A DNA stretch of 49,202 bases from Candidatus Woesearchaeota archaeon (GTDB taxonomy: Archaea > Nanobdellota > Nanobdellia > Woesearchaeales > JACPJR01). Made by a program: the position numbers and the translations under genes. The stretch spans positions 1 to 49,202 of the forward strand of contig JACPJR010000001.1 of assembly GCA_016187565.1 (NCBI GenBank). The letters are read 5' to 3'. A model generated the notes under the pieces. That model did no database searches. It saw nothing but the letters and a program-made list of their open reading frames with translations, and was not told where the DNA came from. Below are positions 14,583 through 23,976 of this stretch, in pieces; position 1 is the first letter of the stretch, and every line of letters begins with the position of its first letter.

Positions 14583-16727
14583 ATGAGGAGACCTGATTAT
14601 AAACAATTTTCACGAATGATAAGATCCTTGGAGGACGATACTGAAGATCGTTATCTTGCTGCTGCTTTGGGAAAAGTTTATGGCTTTAGTGAACCTGAAG
14701 CTCGAGAACTTTTGCGTCTTAGTCTTGAAGTGGATGATCATAGAGTAATATCTACCTTAAAGAAAGTACTTTTTGATATTGATAGTGCATATCCGAAAAC
14801 ACTTCGACGATTCAGAGAGGAGCTCCAGTGTTACGAATCTGTTGCAGCATCTGCAGCTTCAAGTCCTTTAGTTCAACGAGTTCGTGAAAGAGAGATAGAT
14901 GATGATTCTCTTGAACAAGCACTTCTTGACGTACATGCGCCTATTGATCCAGATTCAGAAACTCCAGTGGGATCGATTTCCTGGGGTCTTGCCAAGAGAG
15001 ACCTCAGCAGTGTAGTTGATCTGTGGGATGATATTGGCGTGGCTCATTTGAAAGAAGTTACTGATTACTTAGAACACCTCTTTTCTGATGCAGGCCCTGA
15101 AATGACCACAACGTTTGTGAAAGCCTTTGTCGAAGAAATTAGGCGGGCAGAAATAGCCCTTATTTTTGAAACACCTGAATCAAAACAATTCTCATTAATG
15201 GAACGCACTGTTGCACGTGCGTTGTTTGAATGCGGTTCAGCAATTCCACCACTTCTTCAAAACGTGGATAGGTATCGTCCTTCCTATGTTGAGCTCAATG
15301 ATCGACACAAGCTCGTCATTTTTCAAACCCTTCCGTTAACAGTCTATAGAGATAGTTTCTCTGTGTGCTATACTGCTGAAAGGACAAGAGCAGTTGAGGA
15401 AGCTGGAATTGACCTTAAGCACCTTGTTGAACTTGTTCGTGCAGCACCAAGTGAAGTTTCTTATGAACTCCTTGATCTCTGTGCCCAAAGACCGCAAGTA
15501 ATAGTTCCCCATATAACACTCAAGCGTCACGGAATTACACCGCGTCAGTATGTTGATTTTCTGTTAACTACGCATGATGAGCCTTGGATTTCTGATGGCC
15601 ACCCGAAAACATTTGGCGACACTGTTGCTGAGTTTTCTCAAGGTTCTCGGGCACGCGCAGCTTCATTTATTGTTGAACATGGAGCAGAGCTTGTAGGAAT
15701 CCCTGATGCAAAGGCTGTTGCTGATATCCTTAGAGATTATACTGAGGCGAGTATCCTTTTGGGAGACTACCTCGGTGCAGTTAGAGCCAATCAACAACAG
15801 AGGGGACAGCTCTTACTCAAGATTGGACAAGCTGCTCCTGATGCTCCTCTTTTAAAGAATCTTCGAACTCTGTTGCGAACTACTCCTGAAAGTGGAGTCG
15901 CTGATATCCTTCAGGGATATGAGGGAGCAGACCGAACATTAGACCCGAAGGGTCTTGAAAGAAGACTTGGAAAATGTCGATCTTCTGCCTCGGTTTCAGA
16001 AAGAACAATACCAAGAGAGTATATTCCATGGCAGGATCTGGCAAGCCAAACTCTTGAAGGAGTCCCTCGAACCAGAGATGTCTTTCAAAGAGCTTTTGAT
16101 CAGCTTGAACCACAGGATCAGCACCAGCTTCGCAATATATGGAGAACTGAACGTGCATCACTCGAAACATTTTGTGATCATGTCGATCGATTTTACCCTG
16201 CGCCTAGTTACCGCTTAGTTCTAGGATCCCATACTCTTTTCACCGCTTATAAGAGCAGATTACGGATGCAAGATCCTAGGCTTACCGATGCTCTTACGGC
16301 AGTATGTAGTGCTGAGATTTCAAATCCTTTTCCTTTGCTCTACCAAGCCCTTTGTCCAGAGGTTGCTGAAGAAGAGTTACCAAGCGCTACGCTTCTATCA
16401 GAGCAGGATCATAAGGCAAGACAAAAAATACGTTGTTCTCGTTTATTAGTATGGGGTGGCCAATATAAGACAGAGGCAAGATCTCGGATCGAATCTGCTA
16501 TTCCTGGGTTACCGGTGGTGATCATGGACGACTATAATCGTCGACGAGAGATTAAAATTATTCGAGACGGAGATGGGGTCATCACAGTCACTACTTCCAT
16601 CAGCCACCCGCTCTACACAGCCGTTAAGCAACATTGTAAAACGAATGGTATTCCTTATGCTGATCATCACCAATCTGGCGTTGATTCGTTGCTTGCGATG
16701 ATCACTACCTCTGTAGAAAAAGCTTGA
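14583..16727 (+). CDS. Large protein with C-terminal DUF2325-like domain
   Basis: A 714-residue protein. The first 580 residues are a helical region I do not recognise, with no membrane segment or P-loop. The last 105 or so resemble DUF2325: RLLVWGGQYKTEARSRIE, then VIMDDYNRRREIKI, and ISHPLYTAVKQHCKTNGIPY followed by SGVDSLLAMI. DUF2325 domains have a Rossmann-like fold and turn up with nucleic-acid-handling and defence proteins; no activity is established. The start MRRPDYKQF is chosen because a TTTTATAT box at 14554-14561 predicts transcription starting close to 14583; the frame extends upstream into the MITE-like element but that part is not expected to be transcribed. The smc gene follows after 86 bp with its own promoter-like sequence. 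Confidence 0.7.
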   Translation: MRRPDYKQFSRMIRSLEDDTEDRYLAAALGKVYGFSEPEARELLRLSLEVDDHRVISTLKKVLFDIDSAYPKTLRRFREELQCYESVAASAASSPLVQRVREREIDDDSLEQALLDVHAPIDPDSETPVGSISWGLAKRDLSSVVDLWDDIGVAHLKEVTDYLEHLFSDAGPEMTTTFVKAFVEEIRRAEIALIFETPESKQFSLMERTVARALFECGSAIPPLLQNVDRYRPSYVELNDRHKLVIFQTLPLTVYRDSFSVCYTAERTRAVEEAGIDLKHLVELVRAAPSEVSYELLDLCAQRPQVIVPHITLKRHGITPRQYVDFLLTTHDEPWISDGHPKTFGDTVAEFSQGSRARAASFIVEHGAELVGIPDAKAVADILRDYTEASILLGDYLGAVRANQQQRGQLLLKIGQAAPDAPLLKNLRTLLRTTPESGVADILQGYEGADRTLDPKGLERRLGKCRSSASVSERTIPREYIPWQDLASQTLEGVPRTRDVFQRAFDQLEPQDQHQLRNIWRTERASLETFCDHVDRFYPAPSYRLVLGSHTLFTAYKSRLRMQDPRLTDALTAVCSAEISNPFPLLYQALCPEVAEEELPSATLLSEQDHKARQKIRCSRLLVWGGQYKTEARSRIESAIPGLPVVIMDDYNRRREIKIIRDGDGVITVTTSISHPLYTAVKQHCKTNGIPYADHHQSGVDSLLAMITTSVEKA

Positions 16728-16813
16728 AATCTCCCAACCTGCATGCGTGTATAACGAGCAAAACCTTTAAATAGTAACACGTTATGCTTTTGAGAAAAAG
16801 GAGAGCATCAGTG

Positions 16814-19800
16814 ATGACCAAAATTTTGAAGATTGAAGCAAAAGGTTTCAAGTCCTTTGCAAATAAAACAGAACTTCTCTTCGGGGATTCGTATAACTGT
16901 ATCCTAGGGCCTAATGGTTCTGGTAAGTCTAATGTCCTTGATGCGCTCTGCTTTGTTTTGGGAAAAGGGTCTGCAAAAGGTTTAAGGGTTGAGAAGGCAG
17001 CGAACCTTATTTACAATGGTGGTAAAAAGAAGCAGCCTGCAAAGGAAGGTGAGGTTGCTATCTATTTTGATAATGAAAAAAAGGAATTCCCACTGACTGA
17101 TACGGTTATTAAAATCTCTCGTTTAATCAAACAGAGTGGTCAAAGCAAGTACCTGATTAACAATCAGGTACGGACACGACAACAAATCCTTGACCTTCTT
17201 GCCAGTGCAAAAATAAATCCTGATGGATATAATATCATTCTCCAAGGAGATATTGTTCGCTTCTGTGAGATGTCTCCAGAAGAGCGTCGAAAAATCATTG
17301 AGGAAATTGCCGGGATTTCTATTTATGAAGAAAAAAAGGAAAAAGCACTGCGAGAGCTTGAAAAGGTTGATGGAAAGCTGACTGAGGCGGATATTGTTCT
17401 TGCTGAGAGAAAAACCTACTTACAGGAACTCAAAAAAGATCGTGATCAGGCATTAAAGTACAAAGATTTGAAGAACAAGATTGACAGCAATCGGGCAACC
17501 TTGCTTTACCATGAGATGAGCAAGCGGCAGAAGAAACTTACTGCCATTGAAGAAGAACTGAGAGGATATGCCACTCGTATGAGCGAGCTCCAAAAAGAGA
17601 TAAGCAATAACAAAGCTGCAATTCAAGAAAAAAAGGATGCTATTGAGGCCATTAACAAGGAAGTTGAGGAAAAAGGAGAAAAGGAACAGGTAGTGATCCA
17701 CAAACAGGTTGAGCAATTAAAGATTGATATTGCTACAGGTAAAAACAGAGTTGATTCTTGTCAGAACGAAATTAACCGTATTAATCAGAGAAAACAGCAG
17801 CTCCAGCAAAATCTCAATGAACTTGAGCAAAAAACAACAACCTTGCGGAACGAGCAGAAAGATATTGAAGAGAGAATTAAGAAAAAAACGACAGAGCTTG
17901 ATGCGATAACCAAGGCTCTTGAAGAATTTAAGAAAAAAAATAAAATTAATGATGCAGGAACACTGGAACAAGATATTGAGGCCTTAGATAAAGAAGCAGA
18001 AGAAAGGCAAGGAGTTATCCATAAACTGCGAGAAGAGCAGCAAGAATATGTGCGTGAAAAAGACAGGCTTGAATTTCAGGTTCAAAGTGTTGATGAACGA
18101 ATAGCTAAAGTTGTGGAGGTTCAAAAGCAACACACTGCGCAACTTGATGAACTAAAGGTAAAAAAGGAGCGTTTTAAGGCATGTACCCTTGAACTCAATA
18201 AATGCTTGAATGAGGATTCACTGCTGGCATCACAGACCGGGTCTGCACGACAAAAACTTCTCCAGGTTAAGGAGGAATTAGCGAAGCTTCAGGCACGGAA
18301 TGCAACCATTATGGAGAATATTGCCGGAGGAACTGCTATTCAGCGAATCCTTGCATTGCGAAAAAGCCAGGAAGGGATCTATGGAACGGTTTCAGAACTT
18401 GGAAATGTCCAGAGCAAGTATGCACAGGCTCTGGAAGTAGCAGCCGGGCCAAAAATCAAAAGTATTGTTGTTGAAACTGATAAAATCGCTGCAGATTGTA
18501 TCAAGTTTTTACGCACGAATCGACTTGGTGTTGTTACCTTTCTACCACTTAATAAAGTAACTGCTCCTCATGAAACAGATGCTTCCTCATTAACTAAAAC
18601 TCAAGGAGTCCATGGTTTAGCGGTTAGTCTTGTATCCTACCAGCCTAAGTTTAAGAAAATCTTTTCCTATGTTTTTGGCAGTACTCTTGTTGTTGACACT
18701 ATTGATGTTGCACGCCGTATTGGTGTTGGCAAGGCACGAATGGTAACCTTAGATGGAGACCTTCTTGAATTAAGTGGAGCAATGCAGGGAGGTTATCGTG
18801 ACAAAAAGCGCCTTATGGGCTTTCAGGAAAGCGAGATTACAGCTGATATTACCAAATACGAGCGTGACGAAGCAGAACTTACTGAGAGAATGCATACGTA
18901 TGAACAACGGAGAACGCACATCCAAAATGAAATTTCGCGATTACGTGAAGAGAAAGCAACCCATGAAGGTGAGATTATCAAGATGGAGAAAAGCCTGCAT
19001 CTTGAATCAGGTGATCTGGACGTCAGCAAGAAGCTTAAAGAGGAGTTCCTTGCAAAGGTTGGTGCCTTGGACAAGAATATTGATGCAGTCCAGCGAAAGA
19101 TTTCTGATGAAAACAAGCATTTAGCACAGCTAAAAATCAAGAAACAGCAGTTGAGAACGCAAGTGAGCGAGATGAGAAGTCCAGCCTTACTTGCACAATT
19201 GAATACCTATGAACAAAAAAAGCAGGAATTGCGTGAAGGAATCCAAGAGCTTCATGGTGAGCTTAAAAATATTGATACCCAGACAAAAACTATTCTTGGG
19301 CCTGAACAGGAAAATATTCTCAAGATTTTAAAACAACACAAAAAAGAAGAGGAAGGATTCCTTGTGGAAATGGAGCAAACCAAATCACTCATTCTCAAGC
19401 AGGAGAAGGACTTAAAAGATAAAGAGAAGAGTGAGCAAGAGTTTTATGCACAATTCAAACAGCTCTTCACCAAACGAAATAAAGTTAGTGAAGCTCTTCG
19501 AAGCCTGGAAAACGAGCTTACGGGACGTGAAGAGCAAATAAGAAGCGTTGAGCTAAAGAACAACATGGTTTCACTTGAAAGTGCTCGACTCAAAGCAGAG
19601 CTTGCCGGATACCACGAAGAGCAAAAACAGTACAAAGATGCGGTTGTTCAGCCAGAAAAGCCACTTGATGAATTGAAACGTGAGATTAGTGAATTTGAAA
19701 AGATGGTTGCTGACATTGGTAATGTGAATTTGCGTGCGCTTGAGGTTTACGATGCAATTGAACGGGAATATCAAGGACTTCTTGAAAAGAAAGATATTCT

Positions 19801-20305
19801 CCTCAAGGAGAAGGTTGATGTTGTCAATATGATGAAAGAGATAGAAGATAAGAAAAAATCTTTATTCATGAAAACGTATGAGGTCATTGTTGGAAACTTT
19901 AAAAATATCTTTTCTGCATTGACCTGGAAAGGAGAGGCCTTCTTACACCTCGAGAATGAGGAAGATCCGTTTGTAGCTGGCGTTCGTTTCCAAGTACGAA
20001 TCTCTGGAAAAAAATTCTTGGATATTCGTAGCCTTTCGGGCGGTGAAAAGACCTTAACTGCCCTTGCCTTTATCTTCGCTATTCAGGAGCATGAACCTGC
20101 ATCATTTTATGTTCTTGATGAAGTTGATGCTGCCTTAGACAAGCATAACTCAGAGAAGTTTGCAAAACTTATTCGAAAGTATGCCAATGGTGCTCAGTAC
20201 ATTATTATTTCCCATAATGATGCCGTCATTAGTGAAGCTGACAATCTCTATGGGATTTCTATGAATGAGCATGGGATGAGCAAAGTAGTTAGTCTAAAGA
20301 TTTAA
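16814..20305 (+). CDS. smc: Chromosome segregation/condensation ATPase SMC
   Basis: A 1163-residue protein of usual SMC length. Residues 32-39 are the Walker A GPNGSGKS; a Q-loop (IILQGDIVRF) follows near 147. Long coiled coils run to about 480, the hinge domain covers roughly 500-640 with glycine-rich LSGAMQGGYRDKKR near its end, and a second coiled coil returns to about 940. The C-terminal ATPase half has LRSLSGGEKTLTALAF (about 1070-1085) and Walker B YVLDEVDAALD (about 1100). SMC dimers with ScpA/B-type partners organise and segregate chromosomes. The ATG at 16814 follows GGAGAG by nine bases; the frame opens ten codons earlier without such a signal. A TTTAAATAG box lies about 50 bp upstream. 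Partner genes are not in the window. Confidence 0.97.
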   Translation: MTKILKIEAKGFKSFANKTELLFGDSYNCILGPNGSGKSNVLDALCFVLGKGSAKGLRVEKAANLIYNGGKKKQPAKEGEVAIYFDNEKKEFPLTDTVIKISRLIKQSGQSKYLINNQVRTRQQILDLLASAKINPDGYNIILQGDIVRFCEMSPEERRKIIEEIAGISIYEEKKEKALRELEKVDGKLTEADIVLAERKTYLQELKKDRDQALKYKDLKNKIDSNRATLLYHEMSKRQKKLTAIEEELRGYATRMSELQKEISNNKAAIQEKKDAIEAINKEVEEKGEKEQVVIHKQVEQLKIDIATGKNRVDSCQNEINRINQRKQQLQQNLNELEQKTTTLRNEQKDIEERIKKKTTELDAITKALEEFKKKNKINDAGTLEQDIEALDKEAEERQGVIHKLREEQQEYVREKDRLEFQVQSVDERIAKVVEVQKQHTAQLDELKVKKERFKACTLELNKCLNEDSLLASQTGSARQKLLQVKEELAKLQARNATIMENIAGGTAIQRILALRKSQEGIYGTVSELGNVQSKYAQALEVAAGPKIKSIVVETDKIAADCIKFLRTNRLGVVTFLPLNKVTAPHETDASSLTKTQGVHGLAVSLVSYQPKFKKIFSYVFGSTLVVDTIDVARRIGVGKARMVTLDGDLLELSGAMQGGYRDKKRLMGFQESEITADITKYERDEAELTERMHTYEQRRTHIQNEISRLREEKATHEGEIIKMEKSLHLESGDLDVSKKLKEEFLAKVGALDKNIDAVQRKISDENKHLAQLKIKKQQLRTQVSEMRSPALLAQLNTYEQKKQELREGIQELHGELKNIDTQTKTILGPEQENILKILKQHKKEEEGFLVEMEQTKSLILKQEKDLKDKEKSEQEFYAQFKQLFTKRNKVSEALRSLENELTGREEQIRSVELKNNMVSLESARLKAELAGYHEEQKQYKDAVVQPEKPLDELKREISEFEKMVADIGNVNLRALEVYDAIEREYQGLLEKKDILLKEKVDVVNMMKEIEDKKKSLFMKTYEVIVGNFKNIFSALTWKGEAFLHLENEEDPFVAGVRFQVRISGKKFLDIRSLSGGEKTLTALAFIFAIQEHEPASFYVLDEVDAALDKHNSEKFAKLIRKYANGAQYIIISHNDAVISEADNLYGISMNEHGMSKVVSLKI

Positions 20306-20367
20306 CACGTCGATCTATCGATGTTGGTTCTATCATTCTGAAATAAGATTGGCATAGAAAACTTTGA

Positions 20368-21444
20368 CTAAATGATCTTTCCAAAGAAGCTTCCCAAAAG
20401 TTTGTTAGCTAAGAAGAAAATAATTATAGAGCAGATAATAAATATGGGAATATACTTCCATCCTTCCTTGACATTTCCGTACTTAATTACTGATACCATC
20501 ATGCCTGAAAAGAGTGAGGTTAGGAAGAGCGATGCATAAACAAAAATGGCAAAATCATCCTGTGTTAATATCGGCTCACTGAAATTAATTGGGAGCGAAC
20601 TGACGCTTGTTGTTTCAGGTACAATAACACTTCCCATAACATTATGGATGACTCCCAAAATCTGGGAGGCTAGTCCAAAGAGAATTGGTGCGGCTACCAC
20701 GGCAGCGAAACTAATAAAGATAATGTACGTGGTAACATTCGCGCTCATCTCTTGTTTCATGATCCTCGATTCTTGGATATTAGAGGCAATTTTGTTCAAC
20801 AGATCGCCGACTTCACCACCTGCTTCGATACCCTCGATAAGAATGTGAACAGATTGCTTAATTATATCGGAATCATATTTATCTGCAAATTGGGTAAGCG
20901 CTACTTTAAGATCAACACCGGTTAATGTTTCTTTAGCCACAATCTCAATCTCTTTCGCGAGAATACCAAAACGTGGGCGGACTGCATACCAGAGTGCTTT
21001 ATCAATGGTCATTCCTGCACGGATATTGGCAGAGGTTAACTGTAAAAAGTCAGGAAAGACTTCTTCAATTTGCAGCCTTCGTTGATACATGAGGAGGTCA
21101 ACATAAATGTACAGGAAGGTGTATATGAGAAATACAAAAAAAACCGCTAATGCAACCCAGCCTATGATAAAAAAGAACACAATAAGACCTGCTGAATAAT
21201 ACTGAGTAGCGTCTGCTTTGAAGAGAACAAGAAGAATGGCAAGCGCTCCTAAAATGATACTGGCAAGAATAACGCGTTTGTTGAGTGCACCTTCTTCTAT
21301 AGTCAGGCCTGCCTTTTCTAAGTACGATCGCAGCATTCGTTTTATCTGCGATTTTGTTTTCTTTTCCTTCTTTGGCTTCTCTTCTTGGAGGTTTTCTTTT
21401 GGGACTGGCTTGTGAAACTTTTTGAAGTGGTCTAAGGGATTCAT
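20368..21444 (-). CDS. Type II/IV secretion system F-domain membrane protein (TadC/PilC-like)
   Basis: A 358-residue protein. After a Lys-rich cytoplasmic N-terminus (about residues 15-50), two membrane segments lie near 60-120, then the cytoplasmic T2SSF helical domain (FPDFLQLTSANIRAGMTIDKA and IEGIEAGGEVGDLLNKIA), and three more membrane segments near the C-terminus. Such proteins form the inner-membrane platform that the pilus ATPase acts on. The start MNPLDHFKKF is preceded by AGGAG seven bases upstream, inside a 10-bp gap after the TadB-like gene. It is the last gene of the pilus operon, converging on smc. The family pair TadB/TadC is usual for Tad-type and archaeal pili. Confidence 0.85.
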   Translation of the reverse strand: MNPLDHFKKFHKPVPKENLQEEKPKKEKKTKSQIKRMLRSYLEKAGLTIEEGALNKRVILASIILGALAILLVLFKADATQYYSAGLIVFFFIIGWVALAVFFVFLIYTFLYIYVDLLMYQRRLQIEEVFPDFLQLTSANIRAGMTIDKALWYAVRPRFGILAKEIEIVAKETLTGVDLKVALTQFADKYDSDIIKQSVHILIEGIEAGGEVGDLLNKIASNIQESRIMKQEMSANVTTYIIFISFAAVVAAPILFGLASQILGVIHNVMGSVIVPETTSVSSLPINFSEPILTQDDFAIFVYASLFLTSLFSGMMVSVIKYGNVKEGWKYIPIFIICSIIIFFLANKLLGSFFGKII

Positions 21445-21454
21445 GGTGAGGCTC

Positions 21455-22282
21455 CTAAAACTGTACTGCTGGTCTCTGGGCCTTGACGACCGAGACAAAG
21501 ATGAATTGAACAAAGCCAACAAATCCTGCAAACATTAAAAAAACGGGAAGGGAAATTTGAAGTCCAATAAAGGTAGAAAGGATAAGGAAGATGGTCGCTC
21601 CTAAGGAAGGCATGATTATCGCGAACATAAGATAAAACATGGCAAGTGGGTTTAACTTCCTTCCATAGGCACTTACTTCAATTCGTTGTTCTTGCACAAC
21701 CTGATCGATAACAGAGTTTAATGATTTTGAGATATCACTCCCTGTTTTTAAGGAATTTAAAATCTGCCACAGAATCTTTCGTAGATTTGCTGAAGGAGTT
21801 ATTTCAGTTTCTTCATTAATGGCTTCCTCGAGCGACGTCCCTAAATCTACTTTGTCCACGATTCGCTTAAAACTTTGTCCTATGGCTTTGTAATGCTGTG
21901 AAGCATTGACCAGAGCATTGTACAAGGGAACGCCTGATTCCAATTCAATGATCAGAAATCTGCCTGCAAAAACAATCTCTTTTCGTATCTCTTTGTCGAC
22001 ATGAATCGCTTTTAAATCAGGAATCCGCATCAAATAATTAAATAAGACTATAAACACGATGGGAGCTCCAATAAGGATAAGAATCGGAGGAATATCTGAC
22101 TTTCCAAGAAACAGAAACAAGATAATCACAACAGCTAATGTTACGTAGAGCGACGTCATGAATGTTTTCTGGATAAATACCTCTGGCTCATCAGGCATGG
22201 ATGCTTGCTGGAGCTTTATCTTTAATCCACTATAACGTTCGCTTAACCCTTTGAAAAAGACTTTTATCCCTATGGCAATCAC
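21455..22282 (-). CDS. Type II/IV secretion system F-domain membrane protein (TadB-like)
   Basis: A 275-residue protein: a short cytoplasmic N-terminus, two membrane segments near residues 45-85, the T2SSF domain (FAGRFLIIELESGVPLYNALV and LNSLKTGSDISKSLNSVIDQ) and two membrane segments at the end. With its downstream paralogue it would form the membrane platform of the pilus machine. Its first codons overlap the end of the ATPase gene by 4 bp (ATGA-type junction), so the two are translationally coupled, supporting a physical complex. Confidence 0.85.
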   Translation of the reverse strand: MIAIGIKVFFKGLSERYSGLKIKLQQASMPDEPEVFIQKTFMTSLYVTLAVVIILFLFLGKSDIPPILILIGAPIVFIVLFNYLMRIPDLKAIHVDKEIRKEIVFAGRFLIIELESGVPLYNALVNASQHYKAIGQSFKRIVDKVDLGTSLEEAINEETEITPSANLRKILWQILNSLKTGSDISKSLNSVIDQVVQEQRIEVSAYGRKLNPLAMFYLMFAIIMPSLGATIFLILSTFIGLQISLPVFLMFAGFVGFVQFIFVSVVKAQRPAVQF

Positions 22283-23895
22283 CCAAACTTCCTATTCGGG
22301 ATGACGTAATTCTTCATCAGGGCATCCTTGTTGGTGTAATACTCTGCCATGATGCGTCCAACACTATCAACCGTGTCAATGTTGTTAGCAACAAGGTAGG
22401 AAAGGACCATTTCTTTCTCCTTGAGGATAACGCTGATTTCTTTCGGGCTAAAGCCGGTGTACATCTGTAACGTGTTTAATAATGATCGTGAGGGATTAAC
22501 CCTTTTCAGGGTATCTTCTCTGGTGTCAAATTGCATGAGCACATTTGTTTCTCCAGTAGGCAGGATCTCGGCAATTTGGAATGTTCGCCTGAATCCTAAT
22601 CGACGATTTCTAAATTGGGTTACAATTAAGCTGATGGCTGGCATAAGCACTTTAGGTATATCAATGGGAGGGCTGGTTAGCCTTGTTATGGCTTCTTCAG
22701 CATTATTCGCGTGGAAGGTAGCATAGACACTATGACCCGTATGAATTGCTTCAAACAAGACCTCTGCTTCTTTTTTTCTTCTTACTTCTCCGACTAAGAT
22801 ACGGTCTGGTCTCTGTCTCAGCGAGTTAACGAGTAGATCAAGCATGCTGATACCACCCTTTCCTTCAGGGTTTGGCTGTCGGGTTGACATGGGCAACCAG
22901 TGCAAAAATTTTGGTAACTGAATCTCTCGCGTATCTTCAATAGAGATAATACGTTGATTTGGTGGGAAGAAATTTGAGACAACATTGAGCATACTTGTTT
23001 TTCCTGATGCCGTACCTCCTGCAATAATTGCTGAAAGCTCATACTGAATAGCAAGCCAGATGAGGGATGCTGCGGGAATCGAAATCGTTCTTGATGTAAT
23101 AAAACGCGTAATCGTCCATGGGTCTCGGGAGAATTTTCGGATGGTTATCGTATTTCCTCGAGTAGAAATCGGACTGAGCGTAGCGTTTACTCGGTCTCCT
23201 TCATCAAGATGTGCATCAAGTAATGGCTCTAAAAGCGTAACCTGACGACCAACCTTTCGTGCGATCATGGTGGCATAATGCTTTGTCTGATTTTCATCTT
23301 TGAGGTAAATGTTTGTTTTTAGCCATCCATGTTTTCGATGGTAAACCCAGACGGGTTCTTCACTCTGGTTAATAGCGATCTCTTCCAGGTTTGCATCACT
23401 CATAAGAATCTCGATACTTCCCAAGCCAAGGCTTTTCTGGATCAAGTAGCTTGCAAGAAATTCTTTTGTTTCTACTTCCATATCCGGGAAATACTTCTCA
23501 ACCAGTTCTTTAATAGTCTCGCTGAACTTGTTCTCGATAACTCCTGTCTCTTTTGTACTCGTTAAATCAACCATACCGAGTGTTACTTCCTTGATGAGTT
23601 CCCTTCTTATCTTTTCGAGAATGATTTCTGTTGTCTTGCTAATCTTTGATAAGGAGACTTCATAAACCGGAACGAACTCCTCAGCAATCATATGGATGCG
23701 AACCATGACCGGAATTTTGTTTGAGACAAAATCATAGGCCTCAATAAGCTTTTGTTCTTGTTCTTGTGGCACTTTTTTTACTAATAGTTTAGAAGAAGGA
23801 TCTTCAGAAATCTCTGGTTTATTTTTCTCTCCTTTTTGTGGAGGAAACTTTGGTTTAGCCTCTTTTGTATCAACTACCTCTTTTTTTTCTACCAT
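22279..23895 (-). CDS. Type IV pilus/secretion ATPase (VirB11/CpaF/PilT-like)
   Basis: A 538-residue cytoplasmic hexameric ATPase. The first 60 residues are Lys/Glu-rich and disordered. The N-terminal domain carries YLIQKSLGLGSIEILMSD and ISTRGNTITIRKFSRDPWTI. The motor domain has Walker A GGTASGKTS (about 293-301), ISIEDTREIQLP as Asp box, LLVNSLRQRPDRILVGEVR with the Walker B region, and the His box IHTGHSVYATFHANNAEEAI. It would power pilin insertion into a growing fibre. It heads the platform-protein genes and follows the coiled-coil gene by 81 bp. No dedicated retraction ATPase is seen nearby. Confidence 0.93.
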   Translation of the reverse strand: MVEKKEVVDTKEAKPKFPPQKGEKNKPEISEDPSSKLLVKKVPQEQEQKLIEAYDFVSNKIPVMVRIHMIAEEFVPVYEVSLSKISKTTEIILEKIRRELIKEVTLGMVDLTSTKETGVIENKFSETIKELVEKYFPDMEVETKEFLASYLIQKSLGLGSIEILMSDANLEEIAINQSEEPVWVYHRKHGWLKTNIYLKDENQTKHYATMIARKVGRQVTLLEPLLDAHLDEGDRVNATLSPISTRGNTITIRKFSRDPWTITRFITSRTISIPAASLIWLAIQYELSAIIAGGTASGKTSMLNVVSNFFPPNQRIISIEDTREIQLPKFLHWLPMSTRQPNPEGKGGISMLDLLVNSLRQRPDRILVGEVRRKKEAEVLFEAIHTGHSVYATFHANNAEEAITRLTSPPIDIPKVLMPAISLIVTQFRNRRLGFRRTFQIAEILPTGETNVLMQFDTREDTLKRVNPSRSLLNTLQMYTGFSPKEISVILKEKEMVLSYLVANNIDTVDSVGRIMAEYYTNKDALMKNYVIPNRKFG

Positions 23896-23976
23896 AGCGA
23901 TTCCCTCGCGTTATTTTCCTTTATGTTTAGGTGTCATTTAAAGGTATCTGCTCTTTTAACATTATAGGAACTTGAG

